Part shown: piece after piece, positions 32,998 through 44,207 of the stretch | Layout of the letters: each line of letters opens with the position of its first letter | How positions within the stretch are numbered: the first letter of the stretch is position 1 | DNA from: Knoxdaviesia capensis | Taxonomy: Eukaryota > Ascomycota > Sordariomycetes > Microascales > Gondwanamycetaceae | Assembly: GCA_001510575.1 (NCBI GenBank) | Contig: LNGK01000007.1 | Coordinates: 1,668,151-1,732,150, forward strand | DNA length: 64,000 nt | Direction of reading: 5' to 3' | Translations under genes and position numbers: made by a program | Notes under the pieces: model-generated | Told to the model about the DNA's origin: nothing | Seen by the model: the letters and a program-made list of their open reading frames with translations, nothing else | Database searches by the model: none

Positions 32998-35900
32998 ATG
33001 TTAAAGAATATATCTAGTATTATAAGATAAATTATAGTTAATAGTATAAATATTTCTAATATCTAGAATAAGTTATCTAATCGCTTTAACTGTGATAGCT
33101 AGAAGACTAAGTTTTAAGTATTAGAAGATCTATTAGATATTAGTGCTTATACGATAAAGAAAGGTAAAAAGTTTATTACTTTTCTTTCGCGTTTTAACTA
33201 AAAATAACTAGAAGTCTAGCGTTATAGAGCTAAAATTACCGATAAGATTAAGACCGTGCTACTATTAATAGTAGCGAAAGATACGTTTAATACTAAAACG
33301 TAAGTTACTACGCGTATCGTAGTATAGTTAGATAGGACTTCTAACGAGCACTATAGATAATTAGTATAGTTATTCTAGGAACGCGAAAGGGTTACGAAGG
33401 ACCTAAAGAAGTTAGACCGTAGAGATAATTTAAAGTCCGATAATAAGTAGGGTATAAATAATAATAATAATACCTATAATAGTAGTACTAGCTAGAGTGA
33501 CTAGAAGAAGCCCGGTTTATAACCTATAATTCGATATAGATACTATAACCGTCTTAGCTATAAAGAGCGAGACTACCGGATTAAAGCTCGTAAGTAATAA
33601 TAATAGTAGAAGTCTTCTACTATACTTAGCGACGTAAACGTAAGCGCGAATATAACTAGTTATAAAAGAGTTATAAGTACGATAGTATTAACTAATTATA
33701 CGTTTAAGAGACGTCGAAAGACTATAAGTAAGTTTTCCCTTTCTTCTTCTTTTCTTATTAATACTAAAAAATGTTTTAAAGAAGTAATTAGCTATAACCT
33801 ATTTACCTACTTATTAAGCTATTCTAGAACGGATTAGTTATTCGATATAGGTACGTCTATATACTCTATAAACGATAAGCGATAGTTCGAAAAAGGGACT
33901 ATTAAAGAGACTCGTATACGTATAATTATAGGCGGAGGACCTATTTATACTATAAAGCGTAGAAATATTATTATTAATATTAAGACTTTATCTAGTATTA
34001 TTTCTATACGTATTAAAGATATTTTACTAACTATAATGTTTCTAATTTATATCTTTAGCGGTAAGGTTCTCTACCGTAATAGTAGTAAGATTCTAGGTAA
34101 TAGTATTTTTAATACTAAAAACGTCTTAATTTTAGAGATTAACGTAGAAAGCCGTAGGTTCTTTATGCGAGTTATAACCTCCGGCGAACCTATTATCCGG
34201 AAGCCCGTATATGCTCCTATTATCCGTAATTCTATACTAGAGGAGACCATCTCTTTAAACCCGTCTAGTTATCATAGTCACCCTATAAAAGACTATAATT
34301 ATAGTTCTAGATATCCCCCCTTAAAAGATATTCGTAGTTATAATTATTACTACCGGAATAATAATCTTAGTTTTAGGCGTCCCCCCGTAAAAGACGCTCG
34401 TAGTATACGTTACTACTAGAAAAACGCTAGTTCTAGTAGTCTCTATATAAAAGACTAGTATTCGTCTAATTCTAATATTAATCGATACCTAAAAGCTTTA
34501 CGTAAGTATTAAGTATACGTTAACGCTTACGCCTAATATATAAACGACTAAGATATCTAAGTACCGAAGTTCTCCTAAAGATATTATAATCTATTAAAGG
34601 AGTATTAGTAGATAAATCGAGTATAAAAGCGTATATTAACGATTTAAGCCTATATAAGGCGTATAAGATCTTAAAAATCTCGAAGTTTAAGCTAAAGGAT
34701 AGACGAATAAGGGCTAAACGTATTAGCTAGGTGTTATATTACGACGTTACTAAGATATCGGTATAAACTTTCGAAAGCGAGCGCTACTTTCTCGTTATTA
34801 TAGATAATTTTTCTAAAATAAAGTTTATCTACGTCCTAGATAGAAAGTCGAAGGCTAGTAACGAAATTAAGAATATAATTCAGTATATAATAAATATTAC
34901 CGACTCTATTCTAGAGTTAATTATTATAGATAACGGGACGGACGTATAAATTAGGATAATTACTAAGTTTACGAATAAGATTAGTTCGAAAGTTAATCCC
35001 TCCCTAGCTTATAGCTATACTTATAACGGTAGCGCTAAACGAGCTATAAAGGAACTAGTAATTCGTATAAGAGTAACTATAATATAGTAGAGTATTCTAA
35101 TATATCTATAGGGATATATTTTAGAAGCTATTACTTAATTAATTAATCTAACCGTTAATAGCTATAGTTCTAGTCCTACGGAACGTTAGTAGAGCTAGAT
35201 ACCCGTAGCTAAACGGGATTTTTAGCCGAATATTATATACCTACGAACTTTAAGTTCCTATATAATTATTTACGTGCCTATAGAGGTTAGAGCGCGCGTA
35301 AATAGTGATTTACCTAGTAAATTTACTCTACGAGGAGAATTTAGCTTATTAGTTAGTTACTAAGGTATATATTTATATAAAATATAGGTACCTAAATTTC
35401 GAAAAGTCTAGATTTCGTCTAATATAAGAATCCTTAAAGACTTAGAAGAAAAACTATCTAATATTCTAAAGTTATAGCCGAAGGGAACTTTCGCTAAAAA
35501 GAAAATTATACGTGTAGTTACCTAGAATAGAGACTAGGTAGATTTCGATAACCTAGCTATCGCGTATAAGCATAATAATCTAGCTCGACGACTTACTAAA
35601 AGAAGTCTAGATACTAGTCCTAACGCTATTAATTTAACGATTAATATTAACGATTCCGATTAGCTTAATGATTCGATTAAGGCTAGCTTTTCTAATCCGA
35701 TAACGATAATATTAGCTCTAAGGGGCGCGAATACTAACGAATAGTTAGATGCTAGCCTTATAGAATTAATAAATATATTTAACTAAGGAGTCTTCGAATT
35801 CGTCGAGTTACTCCCGTCTAGATATAAGCCGATTACGGCTAAATAGGTACTAAAGTCTAAATACGATAAATATAGATAGATTATTAAACGGAAAGCACGT

Positions 35901-37260
35901 ATTATAGCCCGTGGATTTTAATAGCGTAAGGGCTTCGATTATTAGGAAACCTTTACTATAATATCGTATACTACGACGTAGAGAGTGATATTAGCTATTA
36001 TAGCTAAAAAATATTTAGCCGTGCGATAGTTAGACGTTATAGTAGCTTTCTTATACGGACTCCTAGAAGAGGAGGTATATATACGATAATACGAAGGAAT
36101 AGTTTAACTAATATACGAAATTAGACGACGTAATCCGGATTTTATTCGTAACTTAGGTTAGATAGAGAAATCGTTTATTCGTCTAAAACGTATATTATAC
36201 GGTCTAAAGTAAGCTAGCCGTTAGTAGTAACTAAGACTCTATAATATACTTTTACGTATAGGATTTACGAGATTATAAATAGATAAAGTATTATTTTATT
36301 AATAAAAAGACGGTATAATTCTAGTAACGTATATAGATAATATTCTATACTTTAGTCGAAAAGAGAATATATTAACTAATTTTAAGCTAAAACTTTAAGA
36401 GTATCTAAAAGTAGACCTAATAAGAAAGCTAAGGTAGTTACTAGGAGTAGTAATCGGTATTAACTTTAACTCCTATTCTATATACTAGATATAGTATATA
36501 GAAGCGATTATAGTAAACGCTAGATTTAATATCTCTATAATACGACCGGTATCTATTCCGATATCTGGTATTAACTTAGCTACTTTAGATAGTAAAAGGC
36601 TTTCTGCTATTAATATAGATAGATATCGATCCCTAATCGGATAACTTATCTATATAACTATAATAACGAGACCTAATTTAGCATTTTCTATTTACTACTA
36701 CGTAGCTTTTACTAATTATATAACTATTCCTCTATTCGTATTACTAAGACGGATTATTAGATACTTATCGGCGATAATAAACTTATCCTTAAGATATAAG
36801 AGACCTTCTGAGCTAAACTTTTTACCTATATTAATAGTTAGCTTTTTAGATGCTAGCTATAATACTATACCGAATAGCCGCTCTATAATAGGATAGGTCC
36901 TATTAATCTAAGGCGGTCCGATCGCCTAGGTAAGTAGAAAGTAGGTGGTTATTACCTAATCGACTATCGAGGCTAAATATATAGTAGTAAATATAGCTAC
37001 TAAGGAAGCGTTATAGCTACGTAATTTCTTATATGAAATTAACTAAAGCTATGATATCCGACTACGAGTCGATAATGCTAGTACTCTTAAGCTTATTAAT
37101 AACCCGAGATTCTATAATAAGAGTAAGTATATATACCCGAAATTTCATCTGATTCGGGAATCCGTTCGTTCTAAGTTTTTATCCGTTAAATACGTTCTAA
37201 ATACGGAATAAATAGCTAATATCTTAACTAAGCCACTTAGTTTCTAGCTTTATAACCGAT
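32998..37260 (+). pseudogene. Dead gag-pol of the copia element
   Basis: The frame is broken by many stops, but the order of domains is recognisable. A zinc-knuckle region near 33532-33579 now has Tyr where Cys and His are expected. The protease active-site triplet at 33844-33852 reads Asp-Ile-Gly. Integrase core remains span about 34735-35110. RT spans about 35760-36450, and its catalytic pair at 36336-36341 reads Asp-Asn instead of Asp-Asp. RNase H spans about 36880-37030. The longest surviving open stretch (34036-34419, 127 codons) lies after the protease and is not a separate gene. Each altered key residue is explained by one RIP-type transition. Confidence 0.9.
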
Positions 37261-37440
37261 TTCGAAGTGCTTTAATAAAATAAGATACGTTTTTTTTTTC
37301 CTTTCTAAAGGTTTTTAGGTTTTCATATATTTTCTTTTCCTACGCTTCCTATACTAAAGTTTTTTTTTTAATAAAGATTTTCTTCCTCTACTAAAGTTTT
37401 TTTTTTCTCACCTAATAATAGTATTCCTATATTATTTATT

Positions 37441-37482
37441 CCGAGGGGCGCATACTAGGAACGCATTTGCGTCCGAGGGGCG
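37441..37482 (+). other. Polypurine tract region before the right LTR
   Basis: CCGAGGGGCG occurs twice (37441-37450 and 37473-37482); the second copy touches the LTR. The purine core GAGGGG is a likely plus-strand primer site. This stretch and the right LTR have escaped the RIP seen just upstream. Confidence 0.65.
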
Positions 37483-37684
37483 TGTAAATAGGAAGGACGG
37501 AAATGCGTGGATCACGTGACCGGTAGGCTGAAGCCTGGTTCTGGCTAGCCTATAAATGCTGGACTTCTGTCCATTTCTAGTCTAGCCCATTTTCTTCCTA
37601 AAACATCTAACTTTTTATGCACATGCTCAATTATCAAGTTCATTTCCATCAACTTATCCATTTTTCCTCAGCAAACCAGCAACA
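37483..37684 (+). repeat. Right LTR, 202 bp
   Basis: Near-intact copy of the LTR with C/G retained at positions that are T/A in the left copy. Only one position (37490) looks RIP-mutated relative to the left LTR. Confidence 0.95.
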
Positions 37685-37711
37685 GGTCTATCCCAGGCGT
37701 CACCTGTCAGC
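37685..37711 (+). repeat. 27-bp direct repeat bordering the retroelement, right copy
   Basis: Identical to 32068-32094 and starts immediately after the CA end of the right LTR. Confidence 0.95.
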
Positions 37712-38222
37712 CAAACCTTAAACTTTCGGCACTACAGACGCCAAGCTGCGCCCCAGGCCAGGCACCCACCAAAAAGAAGACACAAGAGTTCTCACGCAAA
37801 CGTTTTGCTGGTGGCTAGACAACACCACCCACCGTGGTTCGACTCATGCGAGGCTGTGCACCGACCAGACCAGGACACTATTAGCTGAGCATTCGCGGCC
37901 CTTGATAGGAATCTCGCGTTTGTCGATCCTTTTGATTGAATGCTTAGCGTTGGACTGTGTAACTCGTTCAATGTGGTCCCTGTTGCATTCAAAGCTGCCA
38001 CGATCTACAAAAGCTTGTGATTCCCTCTTCGTTTCTTCCTCGTGATTTAAGGTAGAGACTCTCCCTTACGGCCATAACAGAAACTCAGGGCTGAGATCCA
38101 GCTCTCACTCGTTTGCACTCTCCTTCCTCGTCATCCTCAGCCTGTGTGGCATTGATTCCCATTTCGCTTCCACTCTCCCCTCATCACGTCGTCACCCCCA
38201 ACCCACCCCTCCCACCAAAATC
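37712..38222. other. Promoter region of the PPxY membrane protein gene
   Basis: No gene was seen. Normal base composition returns at the edge of the retroelement, and pyrimidine-rich leader sequence precedes the ATG. Confidence 0.6.
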
Positions 38223-39611
38223 ATGGGCAAGCCCACTCCCGTCGGTCCGTCCACCGGGAATGACCTGATCGGATACGATGAGGCCACCTCGTCATCCAGC
38301 GGCGCACCCCGCCCCACCATTGTCTTCAATACCGTCCGCAAGGGCGTCAACTCCACCAGCCCCGATATGCCGGATATCACCCTCTCCACGCCCGAGGCCG
38401 ACGCCGATGCGCCGCCCACGTACCGGGAAGTCATCCAGGAGACGGGGACGCAGGAAGGCTCCGGAAACCCGTTCGACCAGTACAACAACTTCGAGCCCGC
38501 GCCCGATCGCCTGTACAAGCCGTACTCCATGTCCAACTCGGACACCGCCTACATGGACGACCGGCTGCAGAGCGACCCGCAGTATCTGCACGACTTCCTT
38601 CTGAACCAGGCCCAGTTTCCCCCGCGCTACATGATGCGGCTCAAGGGCAGCCACACGCAGACGCGCCGCACCACCAACGGCCAGACGGAATCCAAGACAG
38701 TCACCGACTTCAACATCGTGCTGGACCTCACGCCGTTTCTCTACAGCAACCTCACCTCGCTGCAGTCGTGGCGCGAGCTCCACGTCCCCGAGAGCTGGGA
38801 ATCCACGCTCCGCGGCTCGTTCCGCCCCACCGTAGAGCCGGGCTACAAGCCGTCCGGCCACTCCTCGAGCCCAGCCCGTCCCGCCGGTGTTTCCCTCAAC
38901 GCGCCATCCACCCCAGCGTCAGCCATCGGCGACGACGACATCGACCTGGAGTCCAACACCGGCCGCCGGTCCAGCGACCGCCTCAACGCCGACTACGACC
39001 CATCATCCCCGCCTCCAGCCCCCACGCTCCTGGAATGGTGCCACCGGTTCTGCGCCAGCCCGGCCGGCCTCAAGGTGTTCACGCTCCGCCGCAGCGTGGC
39101 CGGCGTCGACGAAGCCGACCTCCAGCGGCGCTTCACCACGCTGATCCGCGACACCGGCTACCACGGCTCCGTGGCCATCAGCTTCCACACCGACGCCGCG
39201 CGCGTCGAGGTGTTCAACCGCTCGCGCCTCAACCAGTGGCGCCTGACCCGCTGGATCCGCATCGTGTGCTACGTGACGCTGCTGTTCGTGGTCGCCTGGC
39301 CCGTGCTCTTCTTCTGCACCCGCCGCTGGGAGGTGTTCGACGCCACCTGGCACTTCTCGCGCCTCGAGCCCGACCCCGCCACCGCCGCGTCCACCGGCTT
39401 CGCCCGCCGCTACGTCTCGCTCAACGAGATCGAGCTGTTCCAGCTGTGGTCGCGCGCCGTGCGCCGCGCCATCGCTGATCGCCGCGACGGCACCCTCACC
39501 CTGACCGACCTCGCGGCCACCGGCTCCGACTTGAACGAGCGGCGGCACCGCGAGGCGCGCACGGCCATGGCGACCCTGGGGCTCCAGTACGGCTGGGGGC
39601 AGAGTGATTAG
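38223..39611 (+). CDS. Conserved fungal single-pass membrane protein with a PPxY motif
   Basis: An intronless protein of 462 residues whose exact function I do not recognise. The N-terminal part is acidic and Pro/Ser-rich and contains PPTY (in DAPPTYREV), a PPxY motif of the kind bound by WW domains of Nedd4/Rsp5 ubiquitin ligases. A conserved-looking block, QFPPRYMMRLKGSHTQTRR to DFNIVLDLTPFL, is followed by a Ser/Pro linker. One membrane segment lies at about 343-367 (IVCYVTLLFVVAWPVLFFC), then a short C-terminal tail. Similar proteins of unknown role exist across filamentous fungi as I recall them. A trafficking or ubiquitin-adaptor role would fit the PPxY motif but is only inference. Confidence 0.75.
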   Translation: MGKPTPVGPSTGNDLIGYDEATSSSSGAPRPTIVFNTVRKGVNSTSPDMPDITLSTPEADADAPPTYREVIQETGTQEGSGNPFDQYNNFEPAPDRLYKPYSMSNSDTAYMDDRLQSDPQYLHDFLLNQAQFPPRYMMRLKGSHTQTRRTTNGQTESKTVTDFNIVLDLTPFLYSNLTSLQSWRELHVPESWESTLRGSFRPTVEPGYKPSGHSSSPARPAGVSLNAPSTPASAIGDDDIDLESNTGRRSSDRLNADYDPSSPPPAPTLLEWCHRFCASPAGLKVFTLRRSVAGVDEADLQRRFTTLIRDTGYHGSVAISFHTDAARVEVFNRSRLNQWRLTRWIRIVCYVTLLFVVAWPVLFFCTRRWEVFDATWHFSRLEPDPATAASTGFARRYVSLNEIELFQLWSRAVRRAIADRRDGTLTLTDLAATGSDLNERRHREARTAMATLGLQYGWGQSD

Positions 39612-40447
39612 GCTGGGTGTTAGTTCTGGGGGCAGAGAATCCTGTCACTGTTGTTTTATCTCTTTCTCTTTTGTCTCTAGCCTGTCTTGCTGTTCTTTTT
39701 TTTTTTTCCCTGTTCTATCTGTCTGTTCAGTGGCGTTCGTGGTTGTTCTGGGTTGCTTCCTCTCCTTTCTGCCCCATACTCTGCATATAAGTTGAGTTTC
39801 CTTCTTGATATCTTAGGGTTATTTCATGTATATCTTTATTCTTCAAATTCAATGTTGATAATTATCCCCCTGTTGATATTGTAAATAATTTTGTGCCTAG
39901 ACGTGTGTTTATTTCTCTGATTGTAATCTAAGGAAATAGAGGACTCTGACCTTTTCCTCCCAACTATTTTTGTGTGATAATAAATGCACCTAACCCTAAC
40001 CCTAGGCTTAACCTATAATTAATTCAGAAGTCATGTGATATAGCACGTGAATTTGATCTGCGTGGTACCCCAGGTTCTGGACTTCGCTAAGCCAACGGCA
40101 CTTGACTTCACGTCAACCTCAACCGTGTTTTTCTTTTTCATCACGACAACCTTTTTCTCCCTCCCATCTCCATTATTCACGATCAGTCCTGTTTGCCTTC
40201 TTTCAAAGCTGCATTGCATTCACTATCATTCATTCCTGCTCTCTTGGTGGGGTCATCTAGCCTTGATCAGGAGTTCTTCGTTTGATTTCAAGTTTGTGAT
40301 AATCTCGTCTTCCTCTCTTTTTCTCGTCATGGTCCCTCATCCTGAACTCACCCGCTCCATCTCATATTTCTAGGGTGCCCCTTAACCTCTTACTCCCCCC
40401 TTCCCCTGCCCCTCACCCTTCACTGAACTTCTTACGGATCGTTTGGG
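39612..40447. other. Intergenic region, TAF5 promoter
   Basis: 3' UTR of the PPxY gene and the pyrimidine-rich leader of TAF5. Contains TTAGGGTTAT near 39808 and a telomere-like repeat at 39989-40006. No gene was seen. Confidence 0.6.
39989..40006 (+). repeat. Short interstitial telomere-like repeat
   Basis: CCTAACCCTAACCCTAGG: two and a half CCCTAA units, the complement of the TTAGGG fungal telomere repeat, in a promoter region. Confidence 0.75.
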
Positions 40448-43355
40448 ATGGCTGCTCCGGGTCCTGCTGGCAGCGGTGCCAATGGCGGCCCGCCTCCGGC
40501 TACCTCCACCCCGGGCACAGCTGCCGCCCAGGCAGGTTCTGGCTCGAGCCCGGGCTCTTTGTCGAATCAGAATCTTAATCAGATCGTAAGTTTGATGGTC
40601 TAAGCCCCTCTTTTTATCTTGATGCACTTATGTGCTACATATCCATTGTGTGTACTGCAGAAGTTATCACCTTGGTTCCCTTCCTTTATCTATTTCCCCG
40701 GTAAATCAGTACCGTTTATGGGCCATAGATATTTGGTGTTTTGCCGGATTTCAATTGCCATCTGCTTTCACTTCCTCTTCTCCCCATCCCCAAACTTCCC
40801 TGTTTATTTTTCTCTTCCCCAAACCACTTCTTCCCACCCTTATTGCTGCCTTCATCTTCCAAGCCATCATGGAAAAGGAGGAAGACATGAAGGAAGACTC
40901 GAAGGAAGAGGAGTTACTAACTGTCTTCACCCATCCTGACCAGGTTATTGACTATCTGGTTAAGCGCGGATACCGCCGCACTGAACTTATTTTCCGGGAT
41001 GAGTCCAAGAACATTGACTTCGATGGACGCCCCATCCCCATCATTGCTGATTCGCCCGAGCTGAGCGCCCCGAAGTACATCAAGGGCTTCCACCTCCTCA
41101 ATGAGTGGATTGACAGCGGCCTTGAGATTTACAAGGTAAGTAGACATCACTCGCTAACTTTAGCGGCCATCCATTGCTCGTTGGCTAACGGTGGATTGAT
41201 CCGCTCTTTTCACTTAGTTCGAACTCGGTAAGACCGTCTGGCCCGTGTTCGTCTATTCGTTCATGGAACTTTTTGAACAGAACTTCGTTTCTGCCGCCAA
41301 GAAGTTCCTCGAAGAGGTGACCCCGGCCTTTGAGAAGTACCACGAGGCCGATCTGCGGGTGTTTGCTACTCTTTCGCTTCCTGAACATATCAAGCAAAAC
41401 CGGACCTGCCAAATCTACAAGGAGAGCAAGTATCGCATCCCGATGAACCGAGCTGTCATCTCGACTCTGATGCACTTCCTTGAGCGCCACCATGACGACG
41501 GGGGAGCTAAGGTTACCTACATTCTCCAGACTTTCTGCGAGATTGAGCCTGTCGACATGGGCCCCCTCGAACCGTTCAGCTTTGAGGCGATCATGAACCG
41601 TGGTGCCGGCCTCGATATGGAGGACCTTGACCGCGACGAAGGAATCCCCGGCCATGCTGCCGGCATCAACAATAAGGCTATCCTCAGCAGTCAGGCTCCT
41701 CTTAAGCTCGGTGCCCTTCCCATGGAGGCCGAACTTCGTGAGGATCTTCGCCTCGAACTCGAGGATGTGGACAAGGCCAATCCTCCTTCCCCGGGAAAGC
41801 CCACCCTCGTTGAAGAATTTGACCGCAAGATCAAGCGTGAGGATAGCTCGGATGGCCCCTCGCGCGCCGATCTGCCTCTGCCCCCTTCTCGCGCTCGCGA
41901 TCTGGTCATTGAAATGCAGAAGCTTATCGAGGACCGAGACCGCTTCAAGATGGATTCTGAGACTCTCACCCCCAACTTTGGCCCGACTGCTCTCATGTAC
42001 ACATTCCACAACGACCAAAGAAGGTATGTGACTTCTTTTCTTCTCAAGTCCCCTCTGTTATTTTACTTGTTCCCCCCCCCTCTCCCTCTCTCTCTCTCTC
42101 TCTCTCTCAATATTCGGAAGGAATCTAACCCTTACTCTGCTTCCACAGCATTTCCTGCATGGATCTGTCGGCCGATAACGAACTCATCGCTACTGGCACT
42201 ATGGACAGCGTAATCCGCGTTTGGTCCGTCAATGGATCGCCGCTCAAGACGCAGCGCCGCGACGAGAAGGACCTCAAGGTCAGCAACCGCACGCTCATCG
42301 GGCACAGCGGCGCTGTTTTCGGCCTTTCATTCTCTGATAGTGCCAGCAAAAGTGGCCGGAAGCCGTTTAGTGACGAAGGCAAAGATGCCCCGGAAGCCCC
42401 CAGCACGTCGGCGAGATTTCTCCTCTCCTGCAGTGCCGATGGCACCATCCGCCTTTGGTCAATGGAAATATGGAGCTGCCTGGTCACCTACAAGGGACAC
42501 CAGGGCCCGGTGTCCCGCGTGAGCTGGAGCCCCAAGGGCCACTATTTCCTGACTGGAGGCTGGGACGGTACCGCCCGCGTCTGGACTCAGGATCGCGTCT
42601 CGTCCGTGCGCCTTCTCGTTGGCCACAAGACGAGCATTTCCGCAATTGCCTGGCACCCCAACGGCACGTACGTGTTCACCGCGTCCGACGAGACGGATCT
42701 TAGCATCCGTATGTGGTCGGTCGCCACCGGCGATTGCGTGCGCGTGTTCTCGGGCCACCCCGAGTACATCTCCGCTTTGGAGTGTGCCCCCAACGGCAAG
42801 ATTCTTGCCAGCGCCGACTGGGGCGGCAACATCATCTGGTGGAACCTGGATACTGGCGCTCGCATCAAGCGGTCTCGTGGCCACGGCCGCGGCGGAATCC
42901 TCAGCCTGGCCTTTGGCTCCGAGTCGACCGTGCTGATCAGCGGCGGCAACGATTGCAGCATCCGCTTCTGGGATGTCAACATGCCTCTCCTTGGCGGCAA
43001 GCCTGCCAGTGGAGCTGCTGGCCAGGCTGCAGCCGGCGCGAACGGCGCGTCTGCGGCCACCGCCGCCCAGCCTCAGCAGCAGCAGGCCCAGGCGGCCGGC
43101 ACGTCGGCCACCTCCGTAAAGGACGAAACGGACGCGGCTGCTCCTGCGGGAGCATCCTCTGGCTCTGGCGGTGGTGCCGGGTCGTCGGGCGCTGCTGGCG
43201 CTGCCGGCCCGTTCGGTCGGCGCAAGGCCAAGGAGGTTCCGGTTACGGCCGACCAGCTCAAGGTCTTCAAGACCAAGCAGACCCCCGTCCGGAAGGTCTC
43301 CTTCACTCGCATGAACCTTGTGATCTGCGCTGGTTGCTTCGAGCCTACCGCGTAA
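40448..43355 (+). CDS. TAF5: TFIID/SAGA subunit TAF5
   Basis: Four exons (40448-40585, 40944-41135, 41218-42023, 42149-43355) give 780 residues. After a Gly/Ala/Pro-rich start comes a LisH dimerisation motif (about 44-80, VIDYLVKRGYRRTELIFR). The TAF5 N-terminal helical domain follows (about 95-235, with VYSFMELFEQNFVSAAKKFL). A linker leads to a WD40 propeller (about 379-670) with repeats such as LLSCSADGTIRLWSM, FLTGGWDGTARVWTQ and LISGGNDCSIRFWDV. The C-terminal FKTKQTPVRKVSFTRMNLV is diagnostic for TAF5. The nuclear protein is a scaffold for TFIID and also part of SAGA in yeast. Intron 1 is long (358 nt) with a perfect TACTAAC branch point at 40915-40921. Confidence 0.95.
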
Positions 43356-44207
43356 TCCCCCCTCCCCCATCTCTCTCTCTCACCCCCATTCAGGCGGCGT
43401 GATCCGGCGTACCCTTTCGGTTTCCATGGGTCGTCTTTTCCTTTTCTTTTTTCGTTCAGGGTTGAAGGATGGCTGGCGGTATGGAGTCGGGGAGTAGCGG
43501 AGTTATTCCTTTCATTCGGTTTCTATTTCCCTCCTTAGGATGGCCCGGGCTTAACTCGGCCATCACAGTTTAGCCGCCAACTTGCCCTTTTTTTATCTTC
43601 TTTTCTTTTCTTCGGAAGATTCTGGTTTCTTCTCATGATATGTATTGTATGTATGGTGTTTAACGTGTTGTTGGATATTTGGTGGATGTCGCGACAGACC
43701 CTATCGGGCTTGGGGCTTTAGTGCTGTTGATAGCGATAAAACTTGCAGTTGACCACTGAAACCTTCTTTTTTACAGCACCCCCACCCCCAAAAGCCAATG
43801 CAAAGGGAGCTCTTAAAGTGACGTCGTCACCACCTGGCACGGACCGGCAAAGCTTCATGCTGATTGGCTGACACCCGCCAGACCCACGGCCCATAAAGGC
43901 GGTGACACGCGGCAGTTTCCTCATTGCCCAAGCGTCAACGTCAGTTCGGGGAAAGCCTCCAACAAAAAAACGAACGAAGCTGCTCCTCAACGTTACAACC
44001 ACCGCAATCCTTGCATCGTCATCATCACGGGTTTGTGTTTTGTGTGTGGCTACGTTGTTGTGGCTTCGTTCTCTTCCTTCTTGATTGTGCTGCGATTGTG
44101 TGTTTACGCGGCCCGAGCCTCCGACTTTCATTTTCGTATTCAGCATCTCGATCGCTGCTCGCTTCTATCATCACCCGACCTCATCCCGACCCTCGTTCAG
44201 CCACGCC
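43356..44207. other. Intergenic region, TAF5 terminator and VPS5 promoter
   Basis: No gene was seen. It holds the TAF5 3' UTR and the VPS5 promoter elements listed separately. Confidence 0.6.
43818..43868 (+). promoter_or_regulatory. CRE-like and CCAAT elements upstream of VPS5
   Basis: GTGACGTCGTCAC at 43818-43830 contains a bZIP/CREB-type TGACGTC. ATTGG (CCAAT on the other strand) lies at 43863-43867. Their use by VPS5 is inferred from position. Confidence 0.4.

Larger units (their letters stand above)
32095..37684 (+). mobile_element. Ty1/copia LTR retrotransposon, full length, RIP-inactivated
   Basis: A 5.6-kb element with two 202-bp LTRs that begin TGTAAA and end AACA. Remnants of gag, protease, integrase, reverse transcriptase and RNase H occur in that order, which defines the Ty1/copia type (integrase before RT). 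The interior is strongly AT-rich. CpA and TpG are almost absent while TpA is abundant and CpG persists; for example, 33001-33060 has no CpA or TpG and about sixteen TpA. That is the signature of repeat-induced point mutation. Stop codons are dense in every frame, so the copy cannot make protein. Confidence 0.95.

Noticed and set aside
34036..34419. A 127-codon open frame inside the retroelement as a separate small gene
   Set aside because: It lies in the gag-pol order after the protease remnant, has RIP composition, and is simply a stretch without stops.
40586..40943. Continuous TAF5 reading through intron 1 as the main product
   Set aside because: Exon 1 joins exon 2 directly with consensus donor, TACTAAC and CAG, and the LisH motif starts at the junction; retained only as a possible alternative start.
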